Positions 37,884 through 47,458 of a DNA stretch of 64,000 nucleotides are shown here, in pieces (the stretch's first letter is position 1; the number at the start of each line of letters is the position of its first letter). The DNA comes from Propionivibrio sp. (GTDB lineage: Bacteria > Pseudomonadota > Gammaproteobacteria > Burkholderiales > Rhodocyclaceae). The stretch is taken from positions 1-64,000 of the forward strand of contig JARKPC010000020.1 of NCBI GenBank assembly GCA_029975435.1. The letters run 5' to 3'. Below the pieces are notes generated by a model, which saw only the letters and a list, made by a program, of their open reading frames with translations, was not told the origin of the DNA and made no database searches. The translations under genes were made by a program, and so were the position numbers.

Positions 37884-38711
37884 ATGGCATATGGCGACAT
37901 CCGCATAACAATGATTTTTAATCCACTCCGAATTGTGACAGATATCTGGCGTCATCGATATCTGCTGGGGCAACTCGTCAAGCGTGACGTACTTTTGCGA
38001 TACCGCGGGGCCATGTTCGGCGTGTTGTGGATATTCCTCAGCCCGTTGCTGATGCTTGTCATCTTTGCCTACGTTTTTGGGGAGGTTTTCCAGGCGCGAG
38101 GAAACGTTGCTGAAAGTGCGCTGCCGTTCTGGCTATTCCTCTACAACGGACTCATCGTCTTCAATGTTTTTTCTGAAACCGTCTCACGTTCGCCCGCATC
38201 CGTGCGCGGCTATCCGAGTTTTGTAAAGAAGATCATCTTTCCGGTCCAGATATTGCCCCTCGTGCCTTTGGGTTCTGCATTGGTTCACGCGTCCTTCAAT
38301 TTCCTGATTTTGATCGCAGCGCTTGCCTGGACCGGAAATTTCAACGCTCAGGCGCTGCTGTTTCCGCTTGCTCTCATTCCCGTGATATTGCTGGCAACGG
38401 GATTCGCATGGTTTCTCGGAGCGTGGGGGGTGTTCATCAAGGATATGACGCAGATTGTCCCCGTATTCATCCAGATGCTGATGTTTCTCTCGCCCGTTTT
38501 TTATCCTGTGAGCGCGGTGCCGGTGATGCTTAGGCCGCTCTATCAGTTCAACCCGCTAGGCCATGTTATCGAACTTTCGCGGGGCCTAGTTACCGGCCTG
38601 CCAGTAGAATGGTCTGTCTGGGGCGTTGCCCTCGTCATTTCGTTGGCGGTGGCGATTCTCGGGAATTTCTTTTTCCAGCACAGCCGCGAGGAGTTCGCCG
38701 ATGTCCTCTGA
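37884..38711 (+). CDS. wzm: ABC-2 type polysaccharide export permease (Wzm-like)
   Basis: LVKRDVLLRYRGAMFGVLWIFLSPLLMLVIFAYVFGEVFQ, multi-TM; directly upstream of a Wzt-like ATPase; start 37884 or 37911. Confidence 0.88.
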   Translation: MAYGDIRITMIFNPLRIVTDIWRHRYLLGQLVKRDVLLRYRGAMFGVLWIFLSPLLMLVIFAYVFGEVFQARGNVAESALPFWLFLYNGLIVFNVFSETVSRSPASVRGYPSFVKKIIFPVQILPLVPLGSALVHASFNFLILIAALAWTGNFNAQALLFPLALIPVILLATGFAWFLGAWGVFIKDMTQIVPVFIQMLMFLSPVFYPVSAVPVMLRPLYQFNPLGHVIELSRGLVTGLPVEWSVWGVALVISLAVAILGNFFFQHSREEFADVL

Positions 38712-39939
38712 CGATATCGCCATCTCGGCGCGGAACCTCGGCAAGACCTACCGTCTTTTCGGTCACCCCGGCGATCGCATCAAGCAGTTCCTCTCTCTGG
38801 GCATAAAGAAATATCACAACGAATTTACCGCACTGAATGACGTTTCGTTCGATATAAAGAAGGGCGAAACGGTTGGCATCATCGGGCGGAACGGTTCTGG
38901 TAAGAGCACTTTGCTGCAACTGATTTGCGGGATTCTCAAGCCGACGACCGGGACTGCAAAAGTAAACGGGCGAATTTCGGCGCTACTTGAGTTGGGTGCC
39001 GGTTTTAACCCAGAATTCACAGGGCGAGAGAACGTTTGCTTCCAAAGCGCGCTGATGGGCTTTACGAAAGCGCAGTTGGATCGAAAGTTCGATGAAATCG
39101 CTGCCTTTGCGGAGATTGGAGAGTTCATAGACCAGCCCGTGCGTACGTATTCGAGCGGAATGTTTGTGCGATTGGCCTTTGCGGTGGCGATCCACGTAGA
39201 TCCGGATATCTTGGTGATTGATGAGGCCTTGGCGGTCGGGGATAGTGCTTTCCAAGCTAAATGCATGATTCACCTCAGGTCAATACAAGCAAAGAGGGAC
39301 TCAATCATCCTGTTCGTTAGTCACGATATGGTGGCCATCCAGAATCTATGCACCCGGGTACTCACTCTGCTTGATGGTTCTCTCGTTCATGATGCGGAGC
39401 CTAGGCAGTCTATTGGCTGCTACCGGGCGGAGAAAAACCTGCCTGCTGCAGCTGCCTTTCCCGTAGGCCACCCGCTGCGGCAAGGGCCTCAACGATTTGC
39501 TACGCTGCAGTCCATCGCAGTCATGAATTCCCGTCTGGAGCCGGCTACGCGATTTTCGATGGGTGATTGCATCGTTATCGACTTGTCCTTTGAGTGTCGC
39601 GAAAGCCTTCCGGAAGGTCGGTTCGGCGTGATGTTCATTAACGACTCCGGTATTCTCCTTCACGATTTCGCCTCCGGATTTTCGGGGGTCATCGGTTTCC
39701 TGGCAGGCCGCCACACGTTCCGCATTACCACGGGCCCCATCTTGGCGTACCCTGGCCACTATCACCTCGGTGCCTGGATTCAGCACTCTAAAGGAGTTCC
39801 ATCAGATGACCGCTTTGGGTCCGCGCTTGCAATTCAGATTTGCGACGACGGAAAGGTGGGACATCGTGAAGCTAATTTCTCCGGCATTCGCTGTTCGAAT
39901 ACGGAGACCTTCCTGCCCTGTTCTGTCGTGAAGATCTAG
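38701..39939 (+). CDS. wzt: Polysaccharide ABC transporter ATPase with extended C-terminal domain (Wzt-like)
   Basis: GIIGRNGSGKSTLLQLICGILKPTTG, YSSGMFVRLAFAVA, DEALAVGDSAFQAKC; about 160 aa beyond the NBD. Confidence 0.92.
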   Translation: MSSDDIAISARNLGKTYRLFGHPGDRIKQFLSLGIKKYHNEFTALNDVSFDIKKGETVGIIGRNGSGKSTLLQLICGILKPTTGTAKVNGRISALLELGAGFNPEFTGRENVCFQSALMGFTKAQLDRKFDEIAAFAEIGEFIDQPVRTYSSGMFVRLAFAVAIHVDPDILVIDEALAVGDSAFQAKCMIHLRSIQAKRDSIILFVSHDMVAIQNLCTRVLTLLDGSLVHDAEPRQSIGCYRAEKNLPAAAAFPVGHPLRQGPQRFATLQSIAVMNSRLEPATRFSMGDCIVIDLSFECRESLPEGRFGVMFINDSGILLHDFASGFSGVIGFLAGRHTFRITTGPILAYPGHYHLGAWIQHSKGVPSDDRFGSALAIQICDDGKVGHREANFSGIRCSNTETFLPCSVVKI

Positions 39940-39941
39940 TC

Positions 39942-40577
39942 ATGGCTCTTTGGATCAGCAAGCTGATGAATGCCCTCTGCCGGCCATTGGTCCAGCGCGT
40001 TGGCGCGGAACTACTTCCTCATTTCAAGGATGAGTTGCAAGAGTTGGCCACCATGAGGCGGGCGACCGAACACGCTGTTCTACCGTTGGTCTTGAAGAAC
40101 GAGATCGAACACATGCAGCAACTCCCGCTGTCTTTCCTCCGCGAACAAAAAGGTCTGGTGTTCGTCGGCTACGGAAGCGGCGAACTGCATGGCGCCCTTG
40201 AGGGCTCACGCTGTCTGGTCCCTCCCGTCAGGAACGAATCCGGGCTCGGCGGTGACTGCCTCGTTTTTCTCGATGAATATCATTTCGTCGCCCTGATCCG
40301 GGAGTTGCCCACTCTTTTCGTTCCCGTACGCCGCGCCATCGTCCTTCCTTTTCGTGGCGATTATCTGGCCGAAACGCGCATCCGCCAGATTTTGCATCAA
40401 TTGGGTTTTCCGGAGGTGTCGGTGATGGACTATGAGAGGTATTCCGACATCTGCTCCATTAGCGGAGTATCTCACCCCATGCCGGTTGACGCGCTTCCTG
40501 TCATGGTCAGTCCGGTGGCAGAATCCGATGCCACGACCCGATGGCTGGTCGCCAATCGTTACCCAGTGCAGCCATGA
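39942..40577 (+). CDS. Hypothetical protein in the polysaccharide operon
   Basis: 211-aa ORF, ATGA overlap with the next gene; no family recognised. Confidence 0.6.
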   Translation: MALWISKLMNALCRPLVQRVGAELLPHFKDELQELATMRRATEHAVLPLVLKNEIEHMQQLPLSFLREQKGLVFVGYGSGELHGALEGSRCLVPPVRNESGLGGDCLVFLDEYHFVALIRELPTLFVPVRRAIVLPFRGDYLAETRIRQILHQLGFPEVSVMDYERYSDICSISGVSHPMPVDALPVMVSPVAESDATTRWLVANRYPVQP

Positions 40578-41458
40578 CAGCGGCACGCCCCCTTTTCCTG
40601 TTGCTCGGTTTCGCCAGCGAATACTCCCTGGGCCCCATTGCCCAACTGTTGCGCGGCACGGGGGAGCAGGTCATCGAAGTCGATTTTAGCGTGGCCGGGC
40701 TACCCGATTTGGGCGATACGGAAGTCATTCTGATTACTTCGCAGCATCCAGCACGGACCGCCTGGATATTCAGGCATGGCTATGGACAGGCCTCGCCGTA
40801 CGACCGCTATCTGTCCCCGATGGAATGCATGCGGCGGCTCAATGTCCGCTGCTCGGTCTTTGTTCCGCATGACCTTGAGCAGCCAGTCATTACGGACGAG
40901 ATTGGATACTTGTCCTTCTTCGATTTCTACTGCTCTCCCTACGAGTTCAACCCTGGCATTTCTCTTGTTTGTCAGCCCCTGTGTACCGGGTGGGTCAAGC
41001 ATATCGATATTGATTCGGGCGAATTTGCTCATCAGTCTGCCGCTAGCAAGAATGGCGTGTTCTTCGTTAACCGGGTGGTCGACCTGATGCGCCGCGGTGG
41101 GGCGGCTCATTTGCTGGGAGAATATGCTGTTGCGGTCGACCATGAAGTGCCTTTCAAACTTCCCGACTGGCCTGGCGTTATCGACATCGAAAGAGAACTT
41201 GTGCAGGCCGGGGCGAAGGTGATTTCCGCGGATACCCCATCGACACAAGTGATTGCTCATTCCGTCCAGATTTTTTCCAATGCCAGCGGGTCCGTGCTTG
41301 CAGAGGCGGCCTATCTTGGCGTACCAGCACACATCATTGCGCCAAGTGCCGTTGCATTTCCCACGCCCCCCACGAGGGGCAGGCAACGGCGGCCGTTCGA
41401 TTTCCAGTTGTTGATGAAAGCTATTCAAAACCATCTCGACGAGACCAGTAAACCATGA
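40574..41458 (+). CDS. Hypothetical protein, possibly a glycerophosphotransferase/GT-B-like fold
   Basis: IFSNASGSVLAEAAYLGVPAHIIAPS resembles a GT-B/CDP-glycerol-transferase C-terminal pattern; ATGA overlaps both sides. Confidence 0.45.
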   Translation: MTAARPLFLLLGFASEYSLGPIAQLLRGTGEQVIEVDFSVAGLPDLGDTEVILITSQHPARTAWIFRHGYGQASPYDRYLSPMECMRRLNVRCSVFVPHDLEQPVITDEIGYLSFFDFYCSPYEFNPGISLVCQPLCTGWVKHIDIDSGEFAHQSAASKNGVFFVNRVVDLMRRGGAAHLLGEYAVAVDHEVPFKLPDWPGVIDIERELVQAGAKVISADTPSTQVIAHSVQIFSNASGSVLAEAAYLGVPAHIIAPSAVAFPTPPTRGRQRRPFDFQLLMKAIQNHLDETSKP

Positions 41459-42147
41459 GTTCACAGCCTAGCGTCATTATCAATGCGGCCGGACGTGGTG
41501 CCCGACTCGGCCAGGCGCGTCCCAAGTGCCTGGTGCCCTTTCTCGGCCAGCCGCTGATCCATTGGCAGTTGCAGACAGTCGCGCAGATTGCCGATCTTGT
41601 TGTCGCCATCGGTTACCAGGCAGAGGAAGTCAGGCGCGAAGTGGTGGCCAGACGGCCCGATGCCAGATTTGTCTACAACGAGCGGTTTTCCTCCACCGGT
41701 ACCGCCTCCAGCCTGTGCCTCGCAGCCAAGAGCTGCGCCGGTCCGGTGCTCTCCCTCGACGGCGACATGCTGGTACATCCCGATGACCTCGAGCGCCTAC
41801 TGTCCGCGCCGCGTCCGTGCATCGGGCTCAGTCCCGTCCAAAGCAACGCCCCTGTGCTGGTCGAGGTCACGCGCGAGCCCGGCGACGGTGAGGAGCGCGC
41901 TACACGATTCCTCTACCAGGTTCGGCCGACCGATCCTGGTTTGTGCTGCGAATGGACGGGCCTGGTGGTCTTCGACTCCGCCGAACTTCCGCTGGATGAC
42001 GAAGGACACGTTTTTCAAATGATCACCCCCTTGCTGCCGTGCCACACCGTCCATGTCCGCTGCTGCGAGATCGATTTTCCGGATGAGTTGCCCCAGATGC
42101 AGAAGTGGATCTCTGCTCTCGTGGAGGAAGGCTCACTGCATGGATAA
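41455..42147 (+). CDS. NTP transferase domain protein (sugar or choline-phosphate nucleotidyltransferase-like)
   Basis: VIINAAGRGARLGQARPKCLVPFLGQPLIHWQL, FVYNERFSSTGTASSLCLA, LDGDMLVH. Confidence 0.8.
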   Translation: MSSQPSVIINAAGRGARLGQARPKCLVPFLGQPLIHWQLQTVAQIADLVVAIGYQAEEVRREVVARRPDARFVYNERFSSTGTASSLCLAAKSCAGPVLSLDGDMLVHPDDLERLLSAPRPCIGLSPVQSNAPVLVEVTREPGDGEERATRFLYQVRPTDPGLCCEWTGLVVFDSAELPLDDEGHVFQMITPLLPCHTVHVRCCEIDFPDELPQMQKWISALVEEGSLHG

Positions 42148-42760
42148 GACTATCATCGACGCGTTCTGGAAAAAGCGCTCGGCGGAAGGAAAAGGTCGCT
42201 GGACCGATGACGCTTTGCTACGTTACGAACTCGACTGGCTTGCCAGTCACACCCCTACAGACGCCAGAATTCTGGATCTGGGCAGCGGCCCGGGAGAACT
42301 TTCCTCGCGCCTTTTGCCGGCGAGTGGAAGGCTGACATTGGTCGAGAAATATCCGGATTTCCTCAAGCTGGCCCCCGTCGCTCAGAATATTCGGCATGTT
42401 TGTTGCGATGTCCTGAGCTTTGACGACGCGGAGCACTACGACCTGATCCTGGTATTCGGGGTCATTACTCACTTGACCGAGGACGAAGAAAAGCTGATTT
42501 ACCATAAGGCGGAAAATCTTCTCAATCCCGGCGGCACGCTGATCGTCAAGAATCAGGTATCTAACGGAGAGGAGAAGTTCGTCAGCGGCTACTCGGCCAG
42601 TCTGCAGCAGGACTACTGCGGGAGATATCCCGGACTGGAGCAGCAACTCGGGCGACTGCGGAACATCTTCCGGTATGTGGAGATGATTCATTATCCGGAT
42701 TGTTTCAATCCTTGGCCCGATACCCAGCATGTCGCCTTTGTATGCAAGCACATCCTCTGA
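42140..42760 (+). CDS. Class I SAM-dependent methyltransferase
   Basis: ARILDLGSGPGELSSRLLPASGRLTLVEKYPDFLKLA...DLILVFGVITHLTEDEEKLIYHKAENLLNPGGTLIVKN. Confidence 0.85.
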   Translation: MDKTIIDAFWKKRSAEGKGRWTDDALLRYELDWLASHTPTDARILDLGSGPGELSSRLLPASGRLTLVEKYPDFLKLAPVAQNIRHVCCDVLSFDDAEHYDLILVFGVITHLTEDEEKLIYHKAENLLNPGGTLIVKNQVSNGEEKFVSGYSASLQQDYCGRYPGLEQQLGRLRNIFRYVEMIHYPDCFNPWPDTQHVAFVCKHIL

Positions 42761-42818
42761 AGATTCCGCTCGCGGGCGAGACACCCGGGATTGATTCGGG
42801 CCAAGGAAAACACCTTCC

Positions 42819-44447
42819 ATGACTAACAGGAAGCACGGCTGGACTGTGGCGATTGAGTCTTTCCGTCGGAAGGGCGAGTTGCTGCACGGCTGGGGCACGT
42901 TGCGCGGCAGCGGCGAGATTCCATGCGAGGTATGGCTGGAAACCGGCGTGCCGGTTTCCAGAGGGCCGCGAGGCATTCGCGCCACGCTCGGAAAGGCCGA
43001 GCGTTCGGCGCAGCAAGACGAGGCGAGTGTCGATTTCGTCCTGTATGGTTCCTTGGCGGACATTGGGCAGAATCCGGTTTTTCTCTGCCTGCTTCTGGAA
43101 TGGCGGGATGGTCGGCAGCAGCGCTTGCAATTGCCGCCGCCGCACCACGCCCTCGCCGGTCGTGGTGTTGCGCGCATCACGGCGTTACCTTGGAAGCATT
43201 ACTTCTCGCGCGGCTTGCGACTTATCCGTCAAGGACAGACAGGGCTTCTTCTGCGTAAGTTTTTCGGAATGGCCCATGCCACGATCACTTCCGGTTGGCA
43301 CCCTGTCAGGTTCCTGAAATGGGCAACAGCAGAAGGGAAACCGCTTGCACTCGTGATCGATCACGACCTTGGTGGGGGAGCCAACCTTTATCGCCAAGCC
43401 CATGTCGCCCAACTTGCCGCAGATGGTTTTACGCCATTACTACTCTCGGTTCACCATGGCATCCTTTCGTATCAAGTGACCGTGAAGCGTGGCGCGCGTG
43501 CCCGCACCACCAACATCGACGACCTGGAAACCCTGTTCGGACTCCTGTCACAAGCGCGCATAGACCGAGTCGTCTTCAACAACATTCTGTCCTTCCCCGA
43601 ACCACTCGTTTTGGTGAGAGAACTGTCCAGCTGGCTACAGCAAACGAAGCCCACGCAGTTTCTTTTTCTGGTGCACGACTACTACTGCATTTGTCCGGTA
43701 TGGCTGTTGCTCGACCATACCGGGCGCTATTGCGGAATTCCCGATGCGGTTGTCTGTTCGGACTGCCTGCGTTGCAACACGGCGCCTTTCCTCGAATTTG
43801 CAGCTGGCGCAGATATCGCCGTGTGGCGATCGGTTTGGGGGGGGCTGTTGAACTGCGCTAACGAAATCCGCTGCTTCTCGGAAGCATCCCGCAAGCTGTT
43901 GTTGCGCGCCTATCCACATCTGGATTCCAACTGCATCAGCGTCCTGCCCCACCAGATCAAGCATGCAAGACTAAGGCCAATCAAATTGGCTGACCCGGGT
44001 TGGCCCGTAATCGCCGTGATTGGCCATCTTGCCTACCATAAGGGTGGCAAGTTCGTTCAGGATCTCGCCGACCAAATACTACGAACCGGCGATGATGCAC
44101 GCATCGTCGTTGTCGGTACCATCGATTACGCTCTGCCTGCCTCCATTGCGACCGTTACCGGCACGTACCGGCCAGAACAACTCCCCGACATTCTGGAAAG
44201 GCACAGCGTAAATATCGGACTCTTCCCTTCCATATGCCCGGAAACTTTTTCTTATGTCGCCGAAGAAATGATGATGATGGAAATTCCCGTCGTCGCTTTC
44301 GATATTGGCGCGCCAGGAGAACGGGTTGCCCGATACCGGCGGGGGTGTGTTTTACCACCATCGTCAGCCGAGGTAGTCCTCGATCATATTCGCAGGCATT
44401 ATTTGGAACACACAGGCCGTGCAGGCAATTGGTTGTCTGACTATTGA
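42819..44447 (+). CDS. Glycosyltransferase (GT4-like C-terminal half)
   Basis: PVIAVIGHLAYHKGGKFVQDLAD...VTGTYRPEQLPDILERHSVNIGLFPSICPETFSYVAEEMMMMEIPVVAFDIGAPGERV. Confidence 0.75.
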   Translation: MTNRKHGWTVAIESFRRKGELLHGWGTLRGSGEIPCEVWLETGVPVSRGPRGIRATLGKAERSAQQDEASVDFVLYGSLADIGQNPVFLCLLLEWRDGRQQRLQLPPPHHALAGRGVARITALPWKHYFSRGLRLIRQGQTGLLLRKFFGMAHATITSGWHPVRFLKWATAEGKPLALVIDHDLGGGANLYRQAHVAQLAADGFTPLLLSVHHGILSYQVTVKRGARARTTNIDDLETLFGLLSQARIDRVVFNNILSFPEPLVLVRELSSWLQQTKPTQFLFLVHDYYCICPVWLLLDHTGRYCGIPDAVVCSDCLRCNTAPFLEFAAGADIAVWRSVWGGLLNCANEIRCFSEASRKLLLRAYPHLDSNCISVLPHQIKHARLRPIKLADPGWPVIAVIGHLAYHKGGKFVQDLADQILRTGDDARIVVVGTIDYALPASIATVTGTYRPEQLPDILERHSVNIGLFPSICPETFSYVAEEMMMMEIPVVAFDIGAPGERVARYRRGCVLPPSSAEVVLDHIRRHYLEHTGRAGNWLSDY

Positions 44448-44456
44448 GCAAGCACC

Positions 44457-46153
44457 ATGTCCGCCATCCCCAGCGCAATCAGAATTCCAAATATAGCCAA
44501 GTTGCGAGGATTCGCAGAACAGATCGACGAGTTGCTAAAACCTGCCACGCGCATCGTTGCCTTCACGGTCAACATGTGGACGCGCTATTTTTCCGTACAG
44601 GCAGCCCGATACATCAAGCAAAAATCGCCGCATACTGTCATCCTGTTTGGCGGTGTCGATTGTTTCGTCGGCGAATATAACCAGTTCTTTCTCGACGAAG
44701 GCTCATGCGACATCATCTGCCAAGGCGAGGCCGAGATTGCTTTCGCGAAATTTCTCGCAGGGCTGAAAACCCACGGTTGGCGAACCAGCGTTCCCGGTTT
44801 CGTCTACCAAGATGAAAACGGGAATCGGGTGAATACCGGCCGGGTGGAATTACCCACATTAAAGGATCCGCAACCTCCTCACATTTTTGATGCCTTCGAT
44901 TTTTCTCTCTACGCGGAGCTAGGACGTGCGCCGTTCTTTTTTTCCCGGGGCTGTCCCTTCACCTGCCGCTTTTGTAGCGAAACCACCAACTTCAGCAAAT
45001 TCCGTTGCCGCGTTCCTGTTGAAGCCTTCAATGAAGCCGTGTCCATTGCTGCAACGCTAAGAAGGTATGTCGCACGCCGACGCTTGATTTCTCCGATTCG
45101 ATATTTAATGCCCACGTCACCCACCTGCTGGAGTTCTCCACGCTCATCATCGAGAGCGGCGTTTCCATCAATATGGGCGCGCAAGGACACTTCCACCATT
45201 CGATGACGAAGAATGTCATCGACACCCTTGCTAAAGCCGGATTCACCCGAATCTTCTGGGGGTTCGAGTCGGGCAGTCAGAGGGTAGTTGACCTGATGAA
45301 GAAAGCCTTCAGGCTGACCGATGCCGTACGGATAATCAGCGATTGCAGCCATGCAGGTATGTATCAATACCTGCCGGTTCTGGTCGGTTTTCCTGGCGAG
45401 ACACCCGAGGATCTTGCGGAGACAGTGGACTTCATCATCCAGTTCCGCGAGACACCACGCCTTCACTTCTATCAGCCAAGCCCGGTACTCGTACGCACCA
45501 ATGCAGAGTTGTATGAGCACTACAGGGATTTTGGCCTAGCTAACAACGAGGTGCTCCACTGGCAGGACGTCGCCGGTACTAATACCTACATGGTTCGTTT
45601 GGCACGCTGCTTTGTCGCCTCTCAGGCACAAGGGAACCCGGAACTGACCCCGGCGGGGGTCGTGTGCATGGATTACCTGTCGCAAAACCTCAACGACCCG
45701 GCGGTTGCTAACGATCTCTATCACCTGTTGCGCAGCCTGTTTGATCGCTCCGATAGTGCTGCCGCCTTTGTGAATCATGTCAGCCATGCATACCGAACGG
45801 CTTCCCGCATTGATTTTCGAATCCGCTCTGCGTTTGATGGGATATCCGGATCACGCGGTGCAGTCTCAATGGTCAAATCGTTGATGTACGATCCCGCACG
45901 GTTCAAGCGCATTGCCCGCTTTATTCACAGGCGAATGCTGAATCTCGCTGCCAAGACCAGACCAACAGGAAAGACAGGCGGCGTTCAAAATCGAACAGCG
46001 GTCCAGGCATCCACAGATCCGCTACTGGAGTGCTGGATGTCCACGAACAAGAATTCAAGCCGCCTTCGGGAACTGATCGTTGGCATGACCCTGGATGCGC
46101 TCCAAAGGTTACGGCTGAAACACCACCCCTCTACCATGCCGAAACAAAGTTGA
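44457..46153 (+). pseudogene. B12-binding-type radical SAM protein, frameshifted near 45070 and apparently N-terminally short
   Basis: Frame 1: FFSRGCPFTCRFCSETTNFSKF (CxxxCxxC); homologous continuation in another frame: RTPTLDFSDSIFNAHVTHLLEFSTLIIESGVSINMGAQGHFHHSMTKNVIDTLAKAGFTRIFWGFESGSQRVVDLMKKAF. Confidence 0.65.
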
Positions 46154-46155
46154 CC

Positions 46156-47442
46156 ATGGCCCACAAGACGTTTTACGCATTCACCAGCGCAGCCTGCAAC
46201 TACCTTCCCAAGGTCAGGCTGCTGATCCAGTCGCTCAAGCGCCACCATCCGGAGATTCGTCTGGTCTTGGCACTATCAGACCTCGTCGACGATCCTGCGG
46301 CGCTACATGGCGAAGCCTGGGACGAGATACTGACAATCGATGCGCTGGATATCCCAGACTGGCGACGCTGGACCTTTACCCATGACATCGTTGAGCTATC
46401 CACAGCGATCAAGCCCTTCGTCCTGCGCCGCCTGCTCGAGCGGCCCGATTGCGGCGGTGTGTTTTATTTCGATCCAGACATGGTGCTGTTTTCTAGGCTC
46501 GATGACCTGATTGGCCGTCTGCAGCAATCTGAAGTTCTCCTGACGCCTCACCAGAACAAGCCCGAGACCGGCTTGACCGAGGTGATGGACAATGAGATTT
46601 GCAGCCTAAAGCACGGCGTTTATAACCTCGGCTTTGTCGGGGTGCGCCCCACGGACACGGGCAAGGCCTTTGCCCGCTGGTGGGCTGACCGCGTCTACTA
46701 TTTTTGCCGAGACGATATTCCCAACGGTTTGTTTACAGATCAGCGCTGGATCGATCTGGCGCCCGCGCTTTTCGACGGTGTGGAGGTAATTCGATCATCA
46801 CGCTTCAACGTTGCAACGTGGAACCTAACGACTCGCAATCTTTCCGGCTCTTCGACAAAAGGATTCATTGTTGACGGAGAGCCGCTGGGCTTTTACCACT
46901 TTACGGGTTTTGACAGTGGCGCACACCGTATCATGGCTGCAAAATATTGCGCAGGTAATCCGTCGGTGAAAGCCTTGGTGAATTGGTACGAAGACGAAAC
47001 ACGCGAATGGCAGAACGACCCTCTTGCAAAGCAACCTTGGGCTTTTGGGCGGTTTCTAGATGGGACGAAGATTTGTCGTGCCCATCGCCTTATCTTCCGT
47101 AACAGAGCTGACCTTCAGCGACGCTATCCAGATCCGTTTGCTGCAGATAATGGTGATGAAGAGACTTACGCCGGTTGGTGCCGTAAGCGAGGTCCTAGGG
47201 AATATCCTGAGTTCTTCCCGAAGCCTTCGGCGAATGCCGACTGGTCGGAGTTGACGAGGGAATTGACGCCCTCAATTGCACCGCATACCGGGGGGGGGCT
47301 TCCGTTGGCAGCACGTTTGCGGGGCGCGGCCACGGATATGAAACAAGCACGTCTTCTTGGCTTGCAAGTGCTGGGGGTGTTGAGACGTGAAGGTACGCGC
47401 GGATTGCTTACGCGGATTCGACAAGCCATCGCAAAAAGATGA
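46156..47442 (+). CDS. Glycosyltransferase-like protein (GT8-like, DxD)
   Basis: FYAFTSAACNYLPKVRLLIQSLKRHHP, GVFYFDPDMVLFSRLDDLI, YNLGFVGVRPTD. Confidence 0.75.
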   Translation: MAHKTFYAFTSAACNYLPKVRLLIQSLKRHHPEIRLVLALSDLVDDPAALHGEAWDEILTIDALDIPDWRRWTFTHDIVELSTAIKPFVLRRLLERPDCGGVFYFDPDMVLFSRLDDLIGRLQQSEVLLTPHQNKPETGLTEVMDNEICSLKHGVYNLGFVGVRPTDTGKAFARWWADRVYYFCRDDIPNGLFTDQRWIDLAPALFDGVEVIRSSRFNVATWNLTTRNLSGSSTKGFIVDGEPLGFYHFTGFDSGAHRIMAAKYCAGNPSVKALVNWYEDETREWQNDPLAKQPWAFGRFLDGTKICRAHRLIFRNRADLQRRYPDPFAADNGDEETYAGWCRKRGPREYPEFFPKPSANADWSELTRELTPSIAPHTGGGLPLAARLRGAATDMKQARLLGLQVLGVLRREGTRGLLTRIRQAIAKR

Positions 47443-47458
47443 TGTTCAACGCGTATTT

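Noticed and set aside
45060-45080. Programmed -1 frameshift in the radical SAM gene
   Set aside because: No X_XXY_YYZ slippery heptamer or clear downstream structure seen; mutation or sequencing error is simpler
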